Positions 15,822 through 24,546 of a stretch of 64,000 bases of DNA are shown here, one piece after another. The position numbers and the translations under genes are program-made. This stretch comes from VBWE01 sp943372645 (GTDB lineage: Bacteria > Bacteroidota > Bacteroidia > Palsa-965): assembly GCA_943372645.1 (NCBI GenBank), contig CALRZN010000026.1:1-64000 (forward strand), read 5' to 3'. Each line of letters starts with the position of its first letter. Positions within the stretch are counted from its first letter, which is position 1. A model generated the notes under the pieces. The model had not been told where the DNA came from and searched no databases. It was given only the letters and a program-made list of their open reading frames with translations.

Positions 15822-16787
15822 ATGCAGCAGTTTAAAACAGATGTGGAAGCCGTTGATTTTTTCAACGACCGGTATAAAAAACTCAAATCGGAAATTCATA
15901 AAGTTATTGTTGGCCAGGATGAGGTCGTAAAAGATGTACTCATTTCTATTTTCAGCAATGGCCACTGTTTGCTGGTGGGTGTGCCCGGACTCGCGAAAAC
16001 GCTGCTGGTAAACACCATCGCCGAATCGCTTGGACTTTCGTATAACCGCATCCAGTTTACGCCTGACTTAATGCCGAGTGATATTATCGGTACCGAAATT
16101 CTCGACGAATCGCGGCAGTTCCGTTTTGTGCAGGGACCGCTGTTTTCGAATATCATTCTTGCGGATGAGATTAACCGTACACCGCCCAAAACACAATCGG
16201 CCCTGCTCGAAGCGATGCAGGAACGTGCAGTAACTGCGGCGGGAAAACGCTATACGCTGCCGCGCCCGTTTTTTGTACTGGCCACGCAAAACCCGATTGA
16301 GCAGGAGGGAACCTACCCGCTGCCGGAAGCACAGCTCGACCGTTTTATGTTTAACGTATGGCTCACCTATCCGAGTTACGAAGAGGAACTGATGGTGGTA
16401 AAAAATACCACCTCCGACCGCAAAGTAACGCTGGATAAAGTGCTGAATGCCGATGAAATTATTTTCCTCCAGGAACTCGTGCGCCGTGTGCCGGTAAACG
16501 ACAATGTACTGGCTTACGCGGTTAAACTGGCGGTGAAAACACGACCGGGCACACCCGAAGCAACCGCCGATGTAAACAAATATTTATCGTGGGGTGCCGG
16601 TCCGCGTGCATCGCAGTACCTTGTTGTAGGTGCCAAATGCCACGCGGTAATCAGCGGCAAATATTCACCCGATATCGAAGACGTGAAAGCCGTTGCACCC
16701 GCTATTCTGCGCCACCGTATTGTGCGGAATTATAAGGCGGAAGCGGAAGGTATTAGTGTGGAATCAATTATTGCCGGACTGCTTTAG
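15822..16787 (+). CDS. MoxR-family AAA+ ATPase
   Basis: A 321-residue cytoplasmic ATPase of the usual MoxR size. Walker A is G-V-P-G-L-A-K-T (53-60), Walker B I-I-L-A-D-E-I-N-R (111-119), and a sensor-1 region reads L-A-T-Q-N-P-I-E-Q-E-G-T-Y-P-L-P-E-A-Q-L-D-R-F near 155-177. MoxR ATPases act as chaperones for maturation or insertion of partner proteins, commonly VWA-domain proteins encoded next door. Here no VWA or DUF58 gene follows: a terminator closes the unit. It instead sits directly behind the SurA-type chaperones, suggesting a shared regulon for envelope protein quality. Confidence 0.95.
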   Translation: MQQFKTDVEAVDFFNDRYKKLKSEIHKVIVGQDEVVKDVLISIFSNGHCLLVGVPGLAKTLLVNTIAESLGLSYNRIQFTPDLMPSDIIGTEILDESRQFRFVQGPLFSNIILADEINRTPPKTQSALLEAMQERAVTAAGKRYTLPRPFFVLATQNPIEQEGTYPLPEAQLDRFMFNVWLTYPSYEEELMVVKNTTSDRKVTLDKVLNADEIIFLQELVRRVPVNDNVLAYAVKLAVKTRPGTPEATADVNKYLSWGAGPRASQYLVVGAKCHAVISGKYSPDIEDVKAVAPAILRHRIVRNYKAEAEGISVESIIAGLL

Positions 16788-16809
16788 AGAACGAATTATT
16801 TTTGAATAA

Positions 16810-16838
16810 AAACGTTCGCCCGCAGCGGACGTTTTTTT
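16810..16838 (+). terminator. Rho-independent terminator
   Basis: AAACGTTCGC (16810-16819) pairs with GCGGACGTTT (16825-16834) with one G-T pair; the T run extends to 16838. It ends the PPIase-MoxR block. Confidence 0.85.
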
Positions 16839-16870
16839 ATTTCAAAAAGTTACTGATTGTACAAGTTCTG

Positions 16871-16937
16871 TCAGACTGAGCCCGCCTGCCCTTACGCAAG
16901 GCCGGGGCGGCTGAAGGCAGGCGGAGTCGAAGGATGA
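16871..16937. repeat. Intergenic hairpin with GCCTGCC/GGCAGGC arms
   Basis: CCGCCTGCC (16882-16890) pairs perfectly with GGCAGGCGG (16916-16924), flanked by TCAGACTGAG and GAGTCGAAGGATGAC, a motif pattern common between genes in this phylum. It lies between the convergent MoxR and membrane-protein genes. Confidence 0.6.
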
Positions 16938-16938
16938 C

Positions 16939-18387
16939 TTAACGAACTTTGGGAAGAATCCGATACAGCACCCAGCCCTCCGGGTGTTTTGCAATAACCT
17001 GCAGCGTATAATTTGTTTTCAGTGCCTTCCAGTTTTCGCCGGGAATACCGGTATCGGCGGCATATTTTGTTTCATTATAAAGTACCGCTCCGCCTTCGCT
17101 GTAACCGCCGATGCGTTGTTTACGCATATTGATGAGCGGAATACCCACGTTGTAATTTTCCATGGCCGCATCTACATCCAGCGTGTAAACAATCAGCGTT
17201 GATTCGTCGGTATGCTGCTGCACGAGCATAGTGAGTTCGCGCTCGGTTTTGTTGCGAGTGGTCATTTCAGCAGTGCCTGCATAACTGAAATAGGCTGCGC
17301 CTGCAAGCACCAGTCCGTAAATGGCTTTGCCAGGTAACGTGGTATAAAAACGGCTTTCGTTAAAACAGGGCCACGCATACAGCAGCAGCACCGGCATAAG
17401 CAGGATGAAGAGGTGCAAATGCTGACCGGGATAACCGGCAATGAATAAAACATACGTTACCAGCGACCACAGCAGCAGGCGCTGATACGTGCCATGACGG
17501 ATGAGCAGGATGCCACTCACCAGCATGAGCAGCAGCAGCAAACCGAATTTCGGATTGAACAATACACCGGCGTAATACACGATGTTTGGAAGTACATAAT
17601 CAATTGCGCCATCCGGACCGTTGTAACCGCTGCGGAAATAATTCATAAAACTCCAGCCATACCCTGTGCCGCCGGCCGGCTGTATCAGTTCGGTAATGTG
17701 TGAACCGTGCAGCAGCAGCGCCGGCAAAAATGCGAGTGCAAACGGAATAAGTCCCGCCGCGAGAAACTGCCAGCGCCCTTTACGGATGCAGCGCACAGCA
17801 AGCCACAGCGAGGGAATTACAAGAATGATTGCAGCTCCGTAACGCGTCATGATGGCCGCCCCGCAGCAGAATGCATACAACATAAAATGCAGCGCGGTAA
17901 GTTGGGTGCGCAAACGCCGCAGCAGTATAAAACAGCACGTGATGAAAAACATGCACAGCATGTCGGGCAGAATAACCACGCTGTTGCGCAGCAGCAGGGG
18001 CGAAAGCAGGAAGGCGATCACCACAAACACAAACGCTTTGGTTGTTTCGCGGTATTCGCGGTTCAGATGCATAAAAAGCAACAATGCCGATCCCGAGAAA
18101 GCAAGAAACGAAACTGCCTGCAACGAAAACGATGCATCGCCCCCGAAAAGAAAAGAAAGAAAGGCTCCGCCCAGCGGAAAAAGAACAGGCTGCCAGAAAT
18201 CGCCCGGCGTACTGCCTGATACCAGGCTGTCGTGCAGCAATACCCCGAAGCGGCGGTAAACATGCGCTTCGGAAACCGTAAGGCCATTAAAACCCGTGAT
18301 AAAATGCAGCACACACCAGTAAATAAAGGGAAGCAATACGAGCAATGCGTACAGCAGCAAAGGGCGTTTACGGTAATGGTCCGTCAT
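16939..18387 (-). CDS. Polytopic membrane protein, probable GT-C fold (ArnT/PMT-like) glycosyltransferase
   Basis: A 482-residue protein with roughly eleven membrane helices. After the first helix comes a long loop (G-F-N-G-L-T-V-S-E-A-H-V-Y-R-R-F-G-V-L), where GT-C enzymes carry acidic catalytic residues; here a single glutamate. Later helices and a C-terminal soluble tail of about 110 residues (T-L-I-V-Y-T-L-D-V-D-A-A) fit the same class. Such enzymes move sugars from polyprenyl-phosphate donors to lipids or proteins on the periplasmic face. The start at 18387 is preferred because it directly precedes the basic start of helix 1; ATGs at 18411 and 18459 are in frame. The function is inferred from topology only. 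Confidence 0.7.
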   Translation of the reverse strand: MTDHYRKRPLLLYALLVLLPFIYWCVLHFITGFNGLTVSEAHVYRRFGVLLHDSLVSGSTPGDFWQPVLFPLGGAFLSFLFGGDASFSLQAVSFLAFSGSALLLFMHLNREYRETTKAFVFVVIAFLLSPLLLRNSVVILPDMLCMFFITCCFILLRRLRTQLTALHFMLYAFCCGAAIMTRYGAAIILVIPSLWLAVRCIRKGRWQFLAAGLIPFALAFLPALLLHGSHITELIQPAGGTGYGWSFMNYFRSGYNGPDGAIDYVLPNIVYYAGVLFNPKFGLLLLLMLVSGILLIRHGTYQRLLLWSLVTYVLFIAGYPGQHLHLFILLMPVLLLYAWPCFNESRFYTTLPGKAIYGLVLAGAAYFSYAGTAEMTTRNKTERELTMLVQQHTDESTLIVYTLDVDAAMENYNVGIPLINMRKQRIGGYSEGGAVLYNETKYAADTGIPGENWKALKTNYTLQVIAKHPEGWVLYRILPKVR

Positions 18388-18510
18388 GCGGTGCAAAATA
18401 TACATTTCCATTTCGTTAACCAAATACCCCGGCTGAAATGCGCCCGCAATCCAAAACAATATAAAACGGGAGCTGTTTTTGTTAATATTTCACTGTTTAT
18501 CAACATGATA

Positions 18511-18540
18511 TTGGAAATACAATTTATTGGACTATATTTG
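18511..18540 (+). promoter_or_regulatory. Consensus Bacteroidota promoter
   Basis: TTG at 18511-18513, exactly 19 nt, then TATATTTG at 18533-18540. It drives the T9SS cargo gene whose ATG is at 18567. Confidence 0.8.
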
Positions 18541-18566
18541 AAAGAGGCATTACCAATCAGCGATCC

Positions 18567-21275
18567 ATGAAATTATTCCGGCTTATGCTTTTCGGCTTCT
18601 TCGTTCTTGCTGCTGCCGGCAGTTTGAATGCACAGGCTGTGGGCGATTATCAAACAGCAGGCAGCGGAAACTGGAATGTGCTGGCCACCTGGCAAACCTG
18701 GAACGGCAGCGCGTGGGTAGCGCCCGGGGCCGCTCCCAACAGCACAAACGGCGTAATCACCATTCTTGCCACACATACCGTCACCATTACAGCCAATGTT
18801 ACTATTGATGATGTAATCGTAAACGGCACACTCACTTCCAGCGGCGCATCGCCTACCACCATTGCAAACGGAGCCGGTGTTGATCTTACCATTAACGGCA
18901 CCTTTGCAGACAATTATGCGGCTGCCACGAATGTTATTACATGGACGGTTGGTGCAACGTGGCAGATGGGGGCTGCGGGAACGCTCATCAAAACCACGGC
19001 CTCCAGTTCAAACAACTGGCAGACCACGTACCAGGGCGGCATTGCAACAATTCCGTCCACGGCAAACTGGATTATCAGGCGCAATACTGCTGTTACCATT
19101 CCCATGTCAAGCACCACGCCGGCAACCGGATCGGTTTATCCGAACCTCACCATTGAAAACAATGTGGCAGGAACATGGTCAACGCCGGCGGGTTCTTCCA
19201 TTACCGGTTCAACCATTTTTGTTACGGTAAAAGGCAACCTCGATATCGGTGGTGCAGGTGCAACCTTTGTTGATTTTCTGAACAACAACACCCATGCAAA
19301 TCCGACGCTGGTTATTGGTAATGTTACTGTAAAAACCGGTTGCACCATGCGTAACAACGGAACCGGTTTTGAGGTGCGCGGAAACCTTACAGTGAACGGA
19401 ACGATTTCGTATGATGCCAATGATGGTCGCCGGATCGTTTGCGGGGGTGGCAATGCACAAAGCATCAGCGGAACAGGTACATTGAACGTGTATGACCTTA
19501 CAATAAATAAAACTGCAAATGATGTTACATTAAACCGCGCAGTAACAGTTGACAATGTATGCACCTTCACCCAGGGCCGTGTTTTTTCAAGCGCAACCAA
19601 CCTGCTCATTATTGCGTCAACGGGTTCGGTAACCGGGGCCAGCAGTTCCAGTTTTACACATGGACCGGTACGTTATCTTGGCAGCAATGCATTTACATTT
19701 CCGGTTGGAAAAAACAACAGTTATCGTCCGTGTGCAAACAGTGCCATAACACCTTCTGTTCCGTTCTGGTCCGAAAACTTTAACAACGGTTGCACCCAGG
19801 GCTGCCTGGCCAGTGCGTATTCCGGTCCGAACGGTGCGTGGACAGTTGCATCAACCGGAACAAATGATGCAGCAGCAAATTTGTTTTTCATCAGCTGCCA
19901 GGAAAACGGAAACGCCGTGGGCGCCTGCGGTACCGGCTGCGGCAGCGATGCCACGTTACATATCGCGAACCAGTCTTCTTCACCCGCCGCATTTTTTTTC
20001 TGTCCCACGGGCGACTGTGGTGCGGCTTATGATGCAGGCCTCGGTTCCAACCAGGTGCGTGCAAGCTGGCGTGCGGAATCACCCACAATCAATTGCAGCG
20101 GGCAGTCCAATATTTATCTTAATTTCAAATACATGGAAGGCGGTGCTACCACGCTCGACAACGCGCTGGTATGGTATTACGATGGTGCCACGTGGGCACT
20201 GCTTGCCGATATGGCTAAAACCGCCACCACCTGCGGGGGCGGGCAGGGGCTGTGGACCGCTTACAGCATTGCGTTGCCCGTAAGTGCAAACAACAATGCC
20301 AATGTAAAAGTGGGTTTTCAGTGGATCAATAATGACGATGGTGCAGGATCAGATCCCTCGTTTGCCGTGGATAATGTAACACTCGGTCCGCGCGATTATT
20401 TCACCGCAGAATATTTTCCGGCCAATCCGCAGGTAACATTTAACAATGTACTGGTTCCGGCGCTTACCAGCATCAGCAGTTGTGAATACTGGGTTATTGA
20501 CCGTTCGGCAGGAAGCACCGCATCGCCTTCGGTAACACTGACGTGGGACGGATTAAGCTGCAACGTTTCTGTACTTTCCGATCTGCGTGTGGCCCGCTGG
20601 GATGGCGCGGTGTGGCAGGATGAAGGCAATGGCGGAACCACCGGCGCACCTACGGCAGGAACCATTGTAACTGCCGCTCCTGTGGTTTCATTCAGTCCGT
20701 TTACGCTGGCCAATTACACCTTACCATTGCCCATTGAACTGCTTTCGTTTGAGGCACAGTATAACGGTACCGCAGTTGATCTGAACTGGTCAACCGCCAC
20801 CGAAATTGAAAACGATTATTTTACCATTGAGCGTGCGGGCAACGGCGAAAGTTTCCGTGAACTGTTCCGTAAACCCGGCGCAGGAAACAGCAATTCCGTT
20901 TTGCATTATACCGGCCGCGATAACGAACCGCTGCCCGGAACAAGTTATTACCGCCTGCGCCAGACCGATTTTAACGGGCAATATTCGTTCAGTAATATTG
21001 TGCCGGTTACCATTACTCCTGCCGGTGATGAACTGCAATTACAGAACGCCTTTATCGCCGGTGAGCAACTCAATCTGCAGATCGGTTGTGCCTGTACAGG
21101 AATGCTGACTGTTACGGTGTACAACACCGAAGGCCGCCTGCTTGCATCCGTTTCACCGGAATCAACCGGAACCGGCATTGCCCTGCAGCTCCCGGTTACA
21201 GGCTGGCCGCAGGGCCTGTACCTCGTGAAAATTTCGGACGGCAAAAAACAGGTAACACGGTTGCTGCACCGCTGA
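18567..21275 (+). CDS. Large secreted protein with T9SS type A sorting domain
   Basis: A 902-residue protein with a signal peptide ending S-L-N-A-Q. It starts with a domain seen in many Bacteroidota surface proteins (G-S-G-N-W-N-V-L-A-T-W-Q-T-W-N-G, then beta-helix-like V-T-I-D-D-V-I-V-N-G-T-L). A repetitive beta region follows to about 400. A central cysteine-rich domain (about 410-610; N-N-G-C-T-Q-G-C, C-G-T-G-C-G, C-P-T-G-D-C-G) is likely disulfide-stabilised. Near 720 the linker L-P-I-E-L-L-S-F-E-A leads to a fibronectin-like module and the C-terminal sorting signal (V-Y-N-T-E-G-R-L-L ... W-P-Q-G-L-Y-L-V-K-I). It should be exported by T9SS to the cell surface. Ligand unknown. Confidence 0.88.
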   Translation: MKLFRLMLFGFFVLAAAGSLNAQAVGDYQTAGSGNWNVLATWQTWNGSAWVAPGAAPNSTNGVITILATHTVTITANVTIDDVIVNGTLTSSGASPTTIANGAGVDLTINGTFADNYAAATNVITWTVGATWQMGAAGTLIKTTASSSNNWQTTYQGGIATIPSTANWIIRRNTAVTIPMSSTTPATGSVYPNLTIENNVAGTWSTPAGSSITGSTIFVTVKGNLDIGGAGATFVDFLNNNTHANPTLVIGNVTVKTGCTMRNNGTGFEVRGNLTVNGTISYDANDGRRIVCGGGNAQSISGTGTLNVYDLTINKTANDVTLNRAVTVDNVCTFTQGRVFSSATNLLIIASTGSVTGASSSSFTHGPVRYLGSNAFTFPVGKNNSYRPCANSAITPSVPFWSENFNNGCTQGCLASAYSGPNGAWTVASTGTNDAAANLFFISCQENGNAVGACGTGCGSDATLHIANQSSSPAAFFFCPTGDCGAAYDAGLGSNQVRASWRAESPTINCSGQSNIYLNFKYMEGGATTLDNALVWYYDGATWALLADMAKTATTCGGGQGLWTAYSIALPVSANNNANVKVGFQWINNDDGAGSDPSFAVDNVTLGPRDYFTAEYFPANPQVTFNNVLVPALTSISSCEYWVIDRSAGSTASPSVTLTWDGLSCNVSVLSDLRVARWDGAVWQDEGNGGTTGAPTAGTIVTAAPVVSFSPFTLANYTLPLPIELLSFEAQYNGTAVDLNWSTATEIENDYFTIERAGNGESFRELFRKPGAGNSNSVLHYTGRDNEPLPGTSYYRLRQTDFNGQYSFSNIVPVTITPAGDELQLQNAFIAGEQLNLQIGCACTGMLTVTVYNTEGRLLASVSPESTGTGIALQLPVTGWPQGLYLVKISDGKKQVTRLLHR

Positions 21276-21281
21276 CAAGGC

Positions 21282-21312
21282 TTGACAGGTAATGGTTAAT
21301 TGCCTACTTTAG
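21282..21312 (+). promoter_or_regulatory. Candidate -33/-7 promoter
   Basis: TTG at 21282-21284, 20 nt, then TACTTTAG (one mismatch to TAnnTTTG) at 21305-21312. The ATG at 21331 follows by 18 nt, so the second cargo gene may have its own promoter. Confidence 0.55.
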
Positions 21313-21330
21313 CTTCGCAAACACATTTTC

Positions 21331-23616
21331 ATGGTAACCCGTTTATACATCGCAATCGTATTGTGCTGTCTTTTTTCCGTTGGAATACAGGCACAGCAGA
21401 TTAATGTATGGCGCTTCGGCGACGGTGCAGGAATTGATTTTAATTCCGGAACAGCTGTAGCCATGCCTCCCGGTCCGATGAATGCCTACGAAGCCTGTGC
21501 CTCCATCTGCGATAATAACGGGAACCTGCTTTTTTATACCGACGGGGTAACGGTTTACGATCAGACCAATACGGTTATGCCCAACGGATCGGGTTTGCTT
21601 TCGGGAGCTTCGGCTTCCCAAACGCTGATTGTGCAGAAGCCCGGCGACTGTTCCAAATACTACATCTTTCATACGGGCGATCACATGACACCGGCCGACC
21701 TGCGTTACACCATGGTGGACATGTGCCTGAACGGCGGGCTGGGCGATGTGGTGGTAGCGCAGAAAAATATTTTGCTCTACAATCCCTGCTCCGAAAAAAT
21801 TACGGCCATCAAACATACCAACGGAACAGACGTGTGGGTGGTGGTGCATGACCTCGGCAACGCGCAGTTCCGCAGTTTCCCGGTTACTGCAGCTGGGGTT
21901 GGTGTTTCCGTAAATACAACGGTGGGCAGTGTGCATAACAACAACTGCATGATCGGTTACATGAAAGCATCGCACAGCGGACAGAAAATTGTACTTGCCA
22001 ATACGTTCTGCCAGGTGTTCGACCTCTTCGATTTTAATGCAACAACCGGTGTGGTTTCCAATCACGTGAACCTGGATGCATTTACCGGCAACGACTGGTA
22101 TTATGGTGTAGAGTTCTCCCCGAACGATCTGTACATTTATACGTCAACCACCTGGGGCATGAATAAACTGTACCAGATAGAGGTGGCCAATCCTGCAAAC
22201 TTTACACAGCTTGCAAACATCAACGGCAATTACAATTACGGCGGTTTGCAGCTTGGTCCTGACGGAAAAATTTACATGGCGCGTGGCGGGCAGAATTACC
22301 TCGATGTAATTAATAATCCGAATACACCGGGAGTAGGGGCGGGTTACGTCAACTCGGGGCTTGTACTTACTGCGGGTTCATTCAGCCAGATGGGCATGAT
22401 CAACTTTCCGCCCTACCAGGTGAACCCGGCACCACAGCCGCAGTTTGTTGATCTCGGTCCGGACACCTTGCTGCCGTGTAATTTCCCGCCTTTCCAGCTT
22501 ACACCGCCCTCGGTGTGCAACGCAACCTACCTGTGGCAGAACGGTTCCACCTCGCCCACGTTTACGGTAACCTTACCCGGAACGTATTACGTGCAGATTA
22601 CAAATATGTGCGGAAGCGGAACGGATACGATCGTGGTTACCTCTAATGGCGGACCTGTTCCAACGCTTACGGTTACCGGTAACGATACCATCTGTCCGGG
22701 CACACCTACCACGCTTACCGCAGGTAACTATACAAGTTATACGTGGGCACCTTCATCCGGATTAAATACGACCACTGGCAGCACGGTGCAGGCATCTCCG
22801 CTGGTTACCACAACCTATACGGTAATCGGTTCGGATGTGTGCGGAAGCGACACGCTGCAGTTTACGGTGTATGTGGCTCCAGGATTAAGCGGCTCGCTCG
22901 GCGGTGATACATTGCTGTGCACCGGCGACAGTGTGCAGCTTACAGCAGGCGGTGGTACGCAGTTTCAGTGGATCAGCGGAACCACGGGTTCTTCGCCGGT
23001 GGTGACAGTAAGTCCGAATGTAACCACAACATACAGCGTAGTGGTTGATGATGTAACCACCTGCGCAGCGGATACCGTTTCGCTCACGGTACATGTAATA
23101 ACTGCACCGGTGGCGTTGTTTTCCTTTGCCACTTCGGCCTGCGAACGGCAGGTTGTTTTTGCAAATGGTTCCTCGTCCGGTTTTAATTACCTCTGGGATT
23201 TTGGTGACAACACTTCAGACACCGCAACAAATCCCACGCACGAATTTCCGGCGCCGGGCAATTACAGTGTGCTGCTTATTATCAACCCAGGTTCGGGCTG
23301 TGCAGATACCATGGAAGTGCAGGTGCCTTACATCGGCAGCGAATCGGGTGATGTGTTTATCCCGAATGCCTTTACACCAAACGGTGACATGAAAAACGAA
23401 GACTTCCGCATTTTCGGACCGGTGGAATGTTTTTACAAAGAGCTGCTCATTTTCGATCGCTGGGGCGAACTTATTTTTGAAACCAAACACCCGGAAAGTG
23501 TTTACTGGGATGGCCGCGTTAAAAACCGGATCGTGCAGCAGGATGTGTATGTGTACCGGCTGATTTCAAACGGAACAGTTCCTGACCGTTTCGGAACGAT
23601 TGCGGTGATACGGTAA
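21331..23616 (+). CDS. Large secreted protein with PKD domain and T9SS type B sorting domain
   Basis: A 761-residue protein with signal peptide (ending G-I-Q-A-Q). Residues 20-360 form a propeller-like domain opening W-R-F-G-D-G-A-G-I-D-F-N with N-G-N-L-L-F-Y-T-D-G-V and further D-G-K-I-Y-M-A blades, common in gliding-motility-associated proteins. Three Ig-like repeats rich in T-T-Y-T-V follow (about 370-590), then a PKD domain (Y-L-W-D-F-G-D-N-T-S, about 600-665). The C-terminal F-I-P-N-A-F-T-P-N-G-D and I-F-D-R-W-G-E-L-I-F ... W-D-G-R are diagnostic of type B (gliding motility-associated) sorting. It is expected at the cell surface. It lies 55 nt after the previous T9SS gene. Confidence 0.92.
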   Translation: MVTRLYIAIVLCCLFSVGIQAQQINVWRFGDGAGIDFNSGTAVAMPPGPMNAYEACASICDNNGNLLFYTDGVTVYDQTNTVMPNGSGLLSGASASQTLIVQKPGDCSKYYIFHTGDHMTPADLRYTMVDMCLNGGLGDVVVAQKNILLYNPCSEKITAIKHTNGTDVWVVVHDLGNAQFRSFPVTAAGVGVSVNTTVGSVHNNNCMIGYMKASHSGQKIVLANTFCQVFDLFDFNATTGVVSNHVNLDAFTGNDWYYGVEFSPNDLYIYTSTTWGMNKLYQIEVANPANFTQLANINGNYNYGGLQLGPDGKIYMARGGQNYLDVINNPNTPGVGAGYVNSGLVLTAGSFSQMGMINFPPYQVNPAPQPQFVDLGPDTLLPCNFPPFQLTPPSVCNATYLWQNGSTSPTFTVTLPGTYYVQITNMCGSGTDTIVVTSNGGPVPTLTVTGNDTICPGTPTTLTAGNYTSYTWAPSSGLNTTTGSTVQASPLVTTTYTVIGSDVCGSDTLQFTVYVAPGLSGSLGGDTLLCTGDSVQLTAGGGTQFQWISGTTGSSPVVTVSPNVTTTYSVVVDDVTTCAADTVSLTVHVITAPVALFSFATSACERQVVFANGSSSGFNYLWDFGDNTSDTATNPTHEFPAPGNYSVLLIINPGSGCADTMEVQVPYIGSESGDVFIPNAFTPNGDMKNEDFRIFGPVECFYKELLIFDRWGELIFETKHPESVYWDGRVKNRIVQQDVYVYRLISNGTVPDRFGTIAVIR

Positions 23617-23660
23617 AATTAATTTCAGAGTAGTCCGGGTAAATACCAATCTTTATTGAA

Positions 23661-23726
23661 CTTTTGCGACTACCGGGACTTTCCCCGGAATTTAGAATCG
23701 TCCCGAAAGTCCAGGGAGTCGCAAAG
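23661..23726. repeat. Hairpin downstream of the four-helix-bundle gene
   Basis: The arm at 23661-23683 (core TTGCGACTACCGGGAC) pairs with 23705-23726 with few mismatches. It ends 5 nt past the stop codon of the minus-strand gene. The same core, TTG(C/T)GACT(A/T)CCGGGAC, occurs in the hairpin at 24476-24518 on the other side of that gene. Confidence 0.75.
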
Positions 23727-23731
23727 CTGTA

Positions 23732-24307
23732 CTATTGTTTTTTCCCTTTTTGATCAGATCGTGCACGAAACATCCGCTCATTTAAACCACCATCATTGAT
23801 AAAAGAAGCTTCCAATGAACACATTTGTTTATACAGCAGGTAAGTAGTAATGTGTATTAATGTAATCATCGTATTTGCACATATTTCCGGGTTTTCGTGT
23901 TCAATTGCTTTTCGGAATGTTTCATATTTCGGTTTGGGATTTTCCCTGTTTAACTGGCGTAGCCTTTTTACCAGCCGATGTTCCTTATCCCATTTTTCGA
24001 GTTTTTTTGTCCGCAGAAAATCGTTATAATCAATCAGAAGTTCTTCCAGGCTGGCGCGCGCAACGTTGGTCAGTTTAATTTCCAATTCTTTTGATGTAGC
24101 AGAAATCACGCTTCCTTCCACAATGTTTTGTTTCCCGCTGCGGGCAGCCTGAACCATCTGGGATGCTGTTCTGTCAAAACGACTGAAAAAACGGTTTGTA
24201 AAATAAATAGTACCATCATAAATAATTTCTGATTTACGGTAAGTAATCAGGTTACGGTAACCACCATGCAGCGGAATAAAGCCGTCGCTTTTTAATTGAT
24301 CGTTCAT
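23732..24307 (-). CDS. Four-helix-bundle protein (suffix-domain type)
   Basis: A 191-residue soluble, basic, all-helical protein. The centre reads F-S-R-F-D-R-T-A-S-Q-M-V-Q-A-A-R-S-G-K-Q-N-I-V-E-G-S, the pattern of four-helix-bundle proteins related to the 23S rRNA intervening-sequence (S23) family and the Avd accessory of diversity-generating retroelements. The start F-I-P-L-H-G-G-Y-R-N-L and E-L-E-I-K-L-T-N-V-A-R-A-S-L-E-E-L support the suffix-domain version. Such proteins bind nucleic acid in the few studied cases. There is no reverse transcriptase or rRNA nearby. The gene is flanked by two related hairpins, suggesting it travels as a small unit. Confidence 0.82.
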   Translation of the reverse strand: MNDQLKSDGFIPLHGGYRNLITYRKSEIIYDGTIYFTNRFFSRFDRTASQMVQAARSGKQNIVEGSVISATSKELEIKLTNVARASLEELLIDYNDFLRTKKLEKWDKEHRLVKRLRQLNRENPKPKYETFRKAIEHENPEICANTMITLIHITTYLLYKQMCSLEASFINDGGLNERMFRARSDQKGKKQ

Positions 24308-24331
24308 AAGAAGGGTTTTTAAAGTGGGTTA

Positions 24332-24418
24332 ACTTGCTTTTAAATTCGTAATCAGTAAATCGTAACGTATCGTGCTTTCTTGGGGCAAAATTAGAATATC
24401 AGTTTTTTAAAAGCAAGT
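24332..24418. repeat. Inverted repeat upstream of the four-helix-bundle gene
   Basis: ACTTGCTTTTAAA (24332-24344) and TTTAAAAGCAAGT (24406-24418) are perfect complements separated by 61 bp. They cover the promoter region of the minus-strand gene starting at 24307 and could be an operator pair or mobile-element ends. Confidence 0.6.
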
Positions 24419-24475
24419 ATTTTTTATTTTAAGATTTATTTTCAAGTCCGATAAAGTAGCCGTAGCGTGTGACTT

Positions 24476-24518
24476 TTGTGACTTCCGGGACATGTCCCCC
24501 AAGTCCCAGAAGTCACAA
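24476..24518. repeat. Hairpin related to 23661-23726
   Basis: TTGTGACTTCCGGGAC (24476-24491) pairs with GTCCCAGAAGTCACAA (24503-24518), 15 of 16 positions. It shares its core word with the hairpin on the far side of the four-helix-bundle gene. Confidence 0.7.
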
Positions 24519-24546
24519 CACGAATTGTGTGTAACACCTTACTCCC

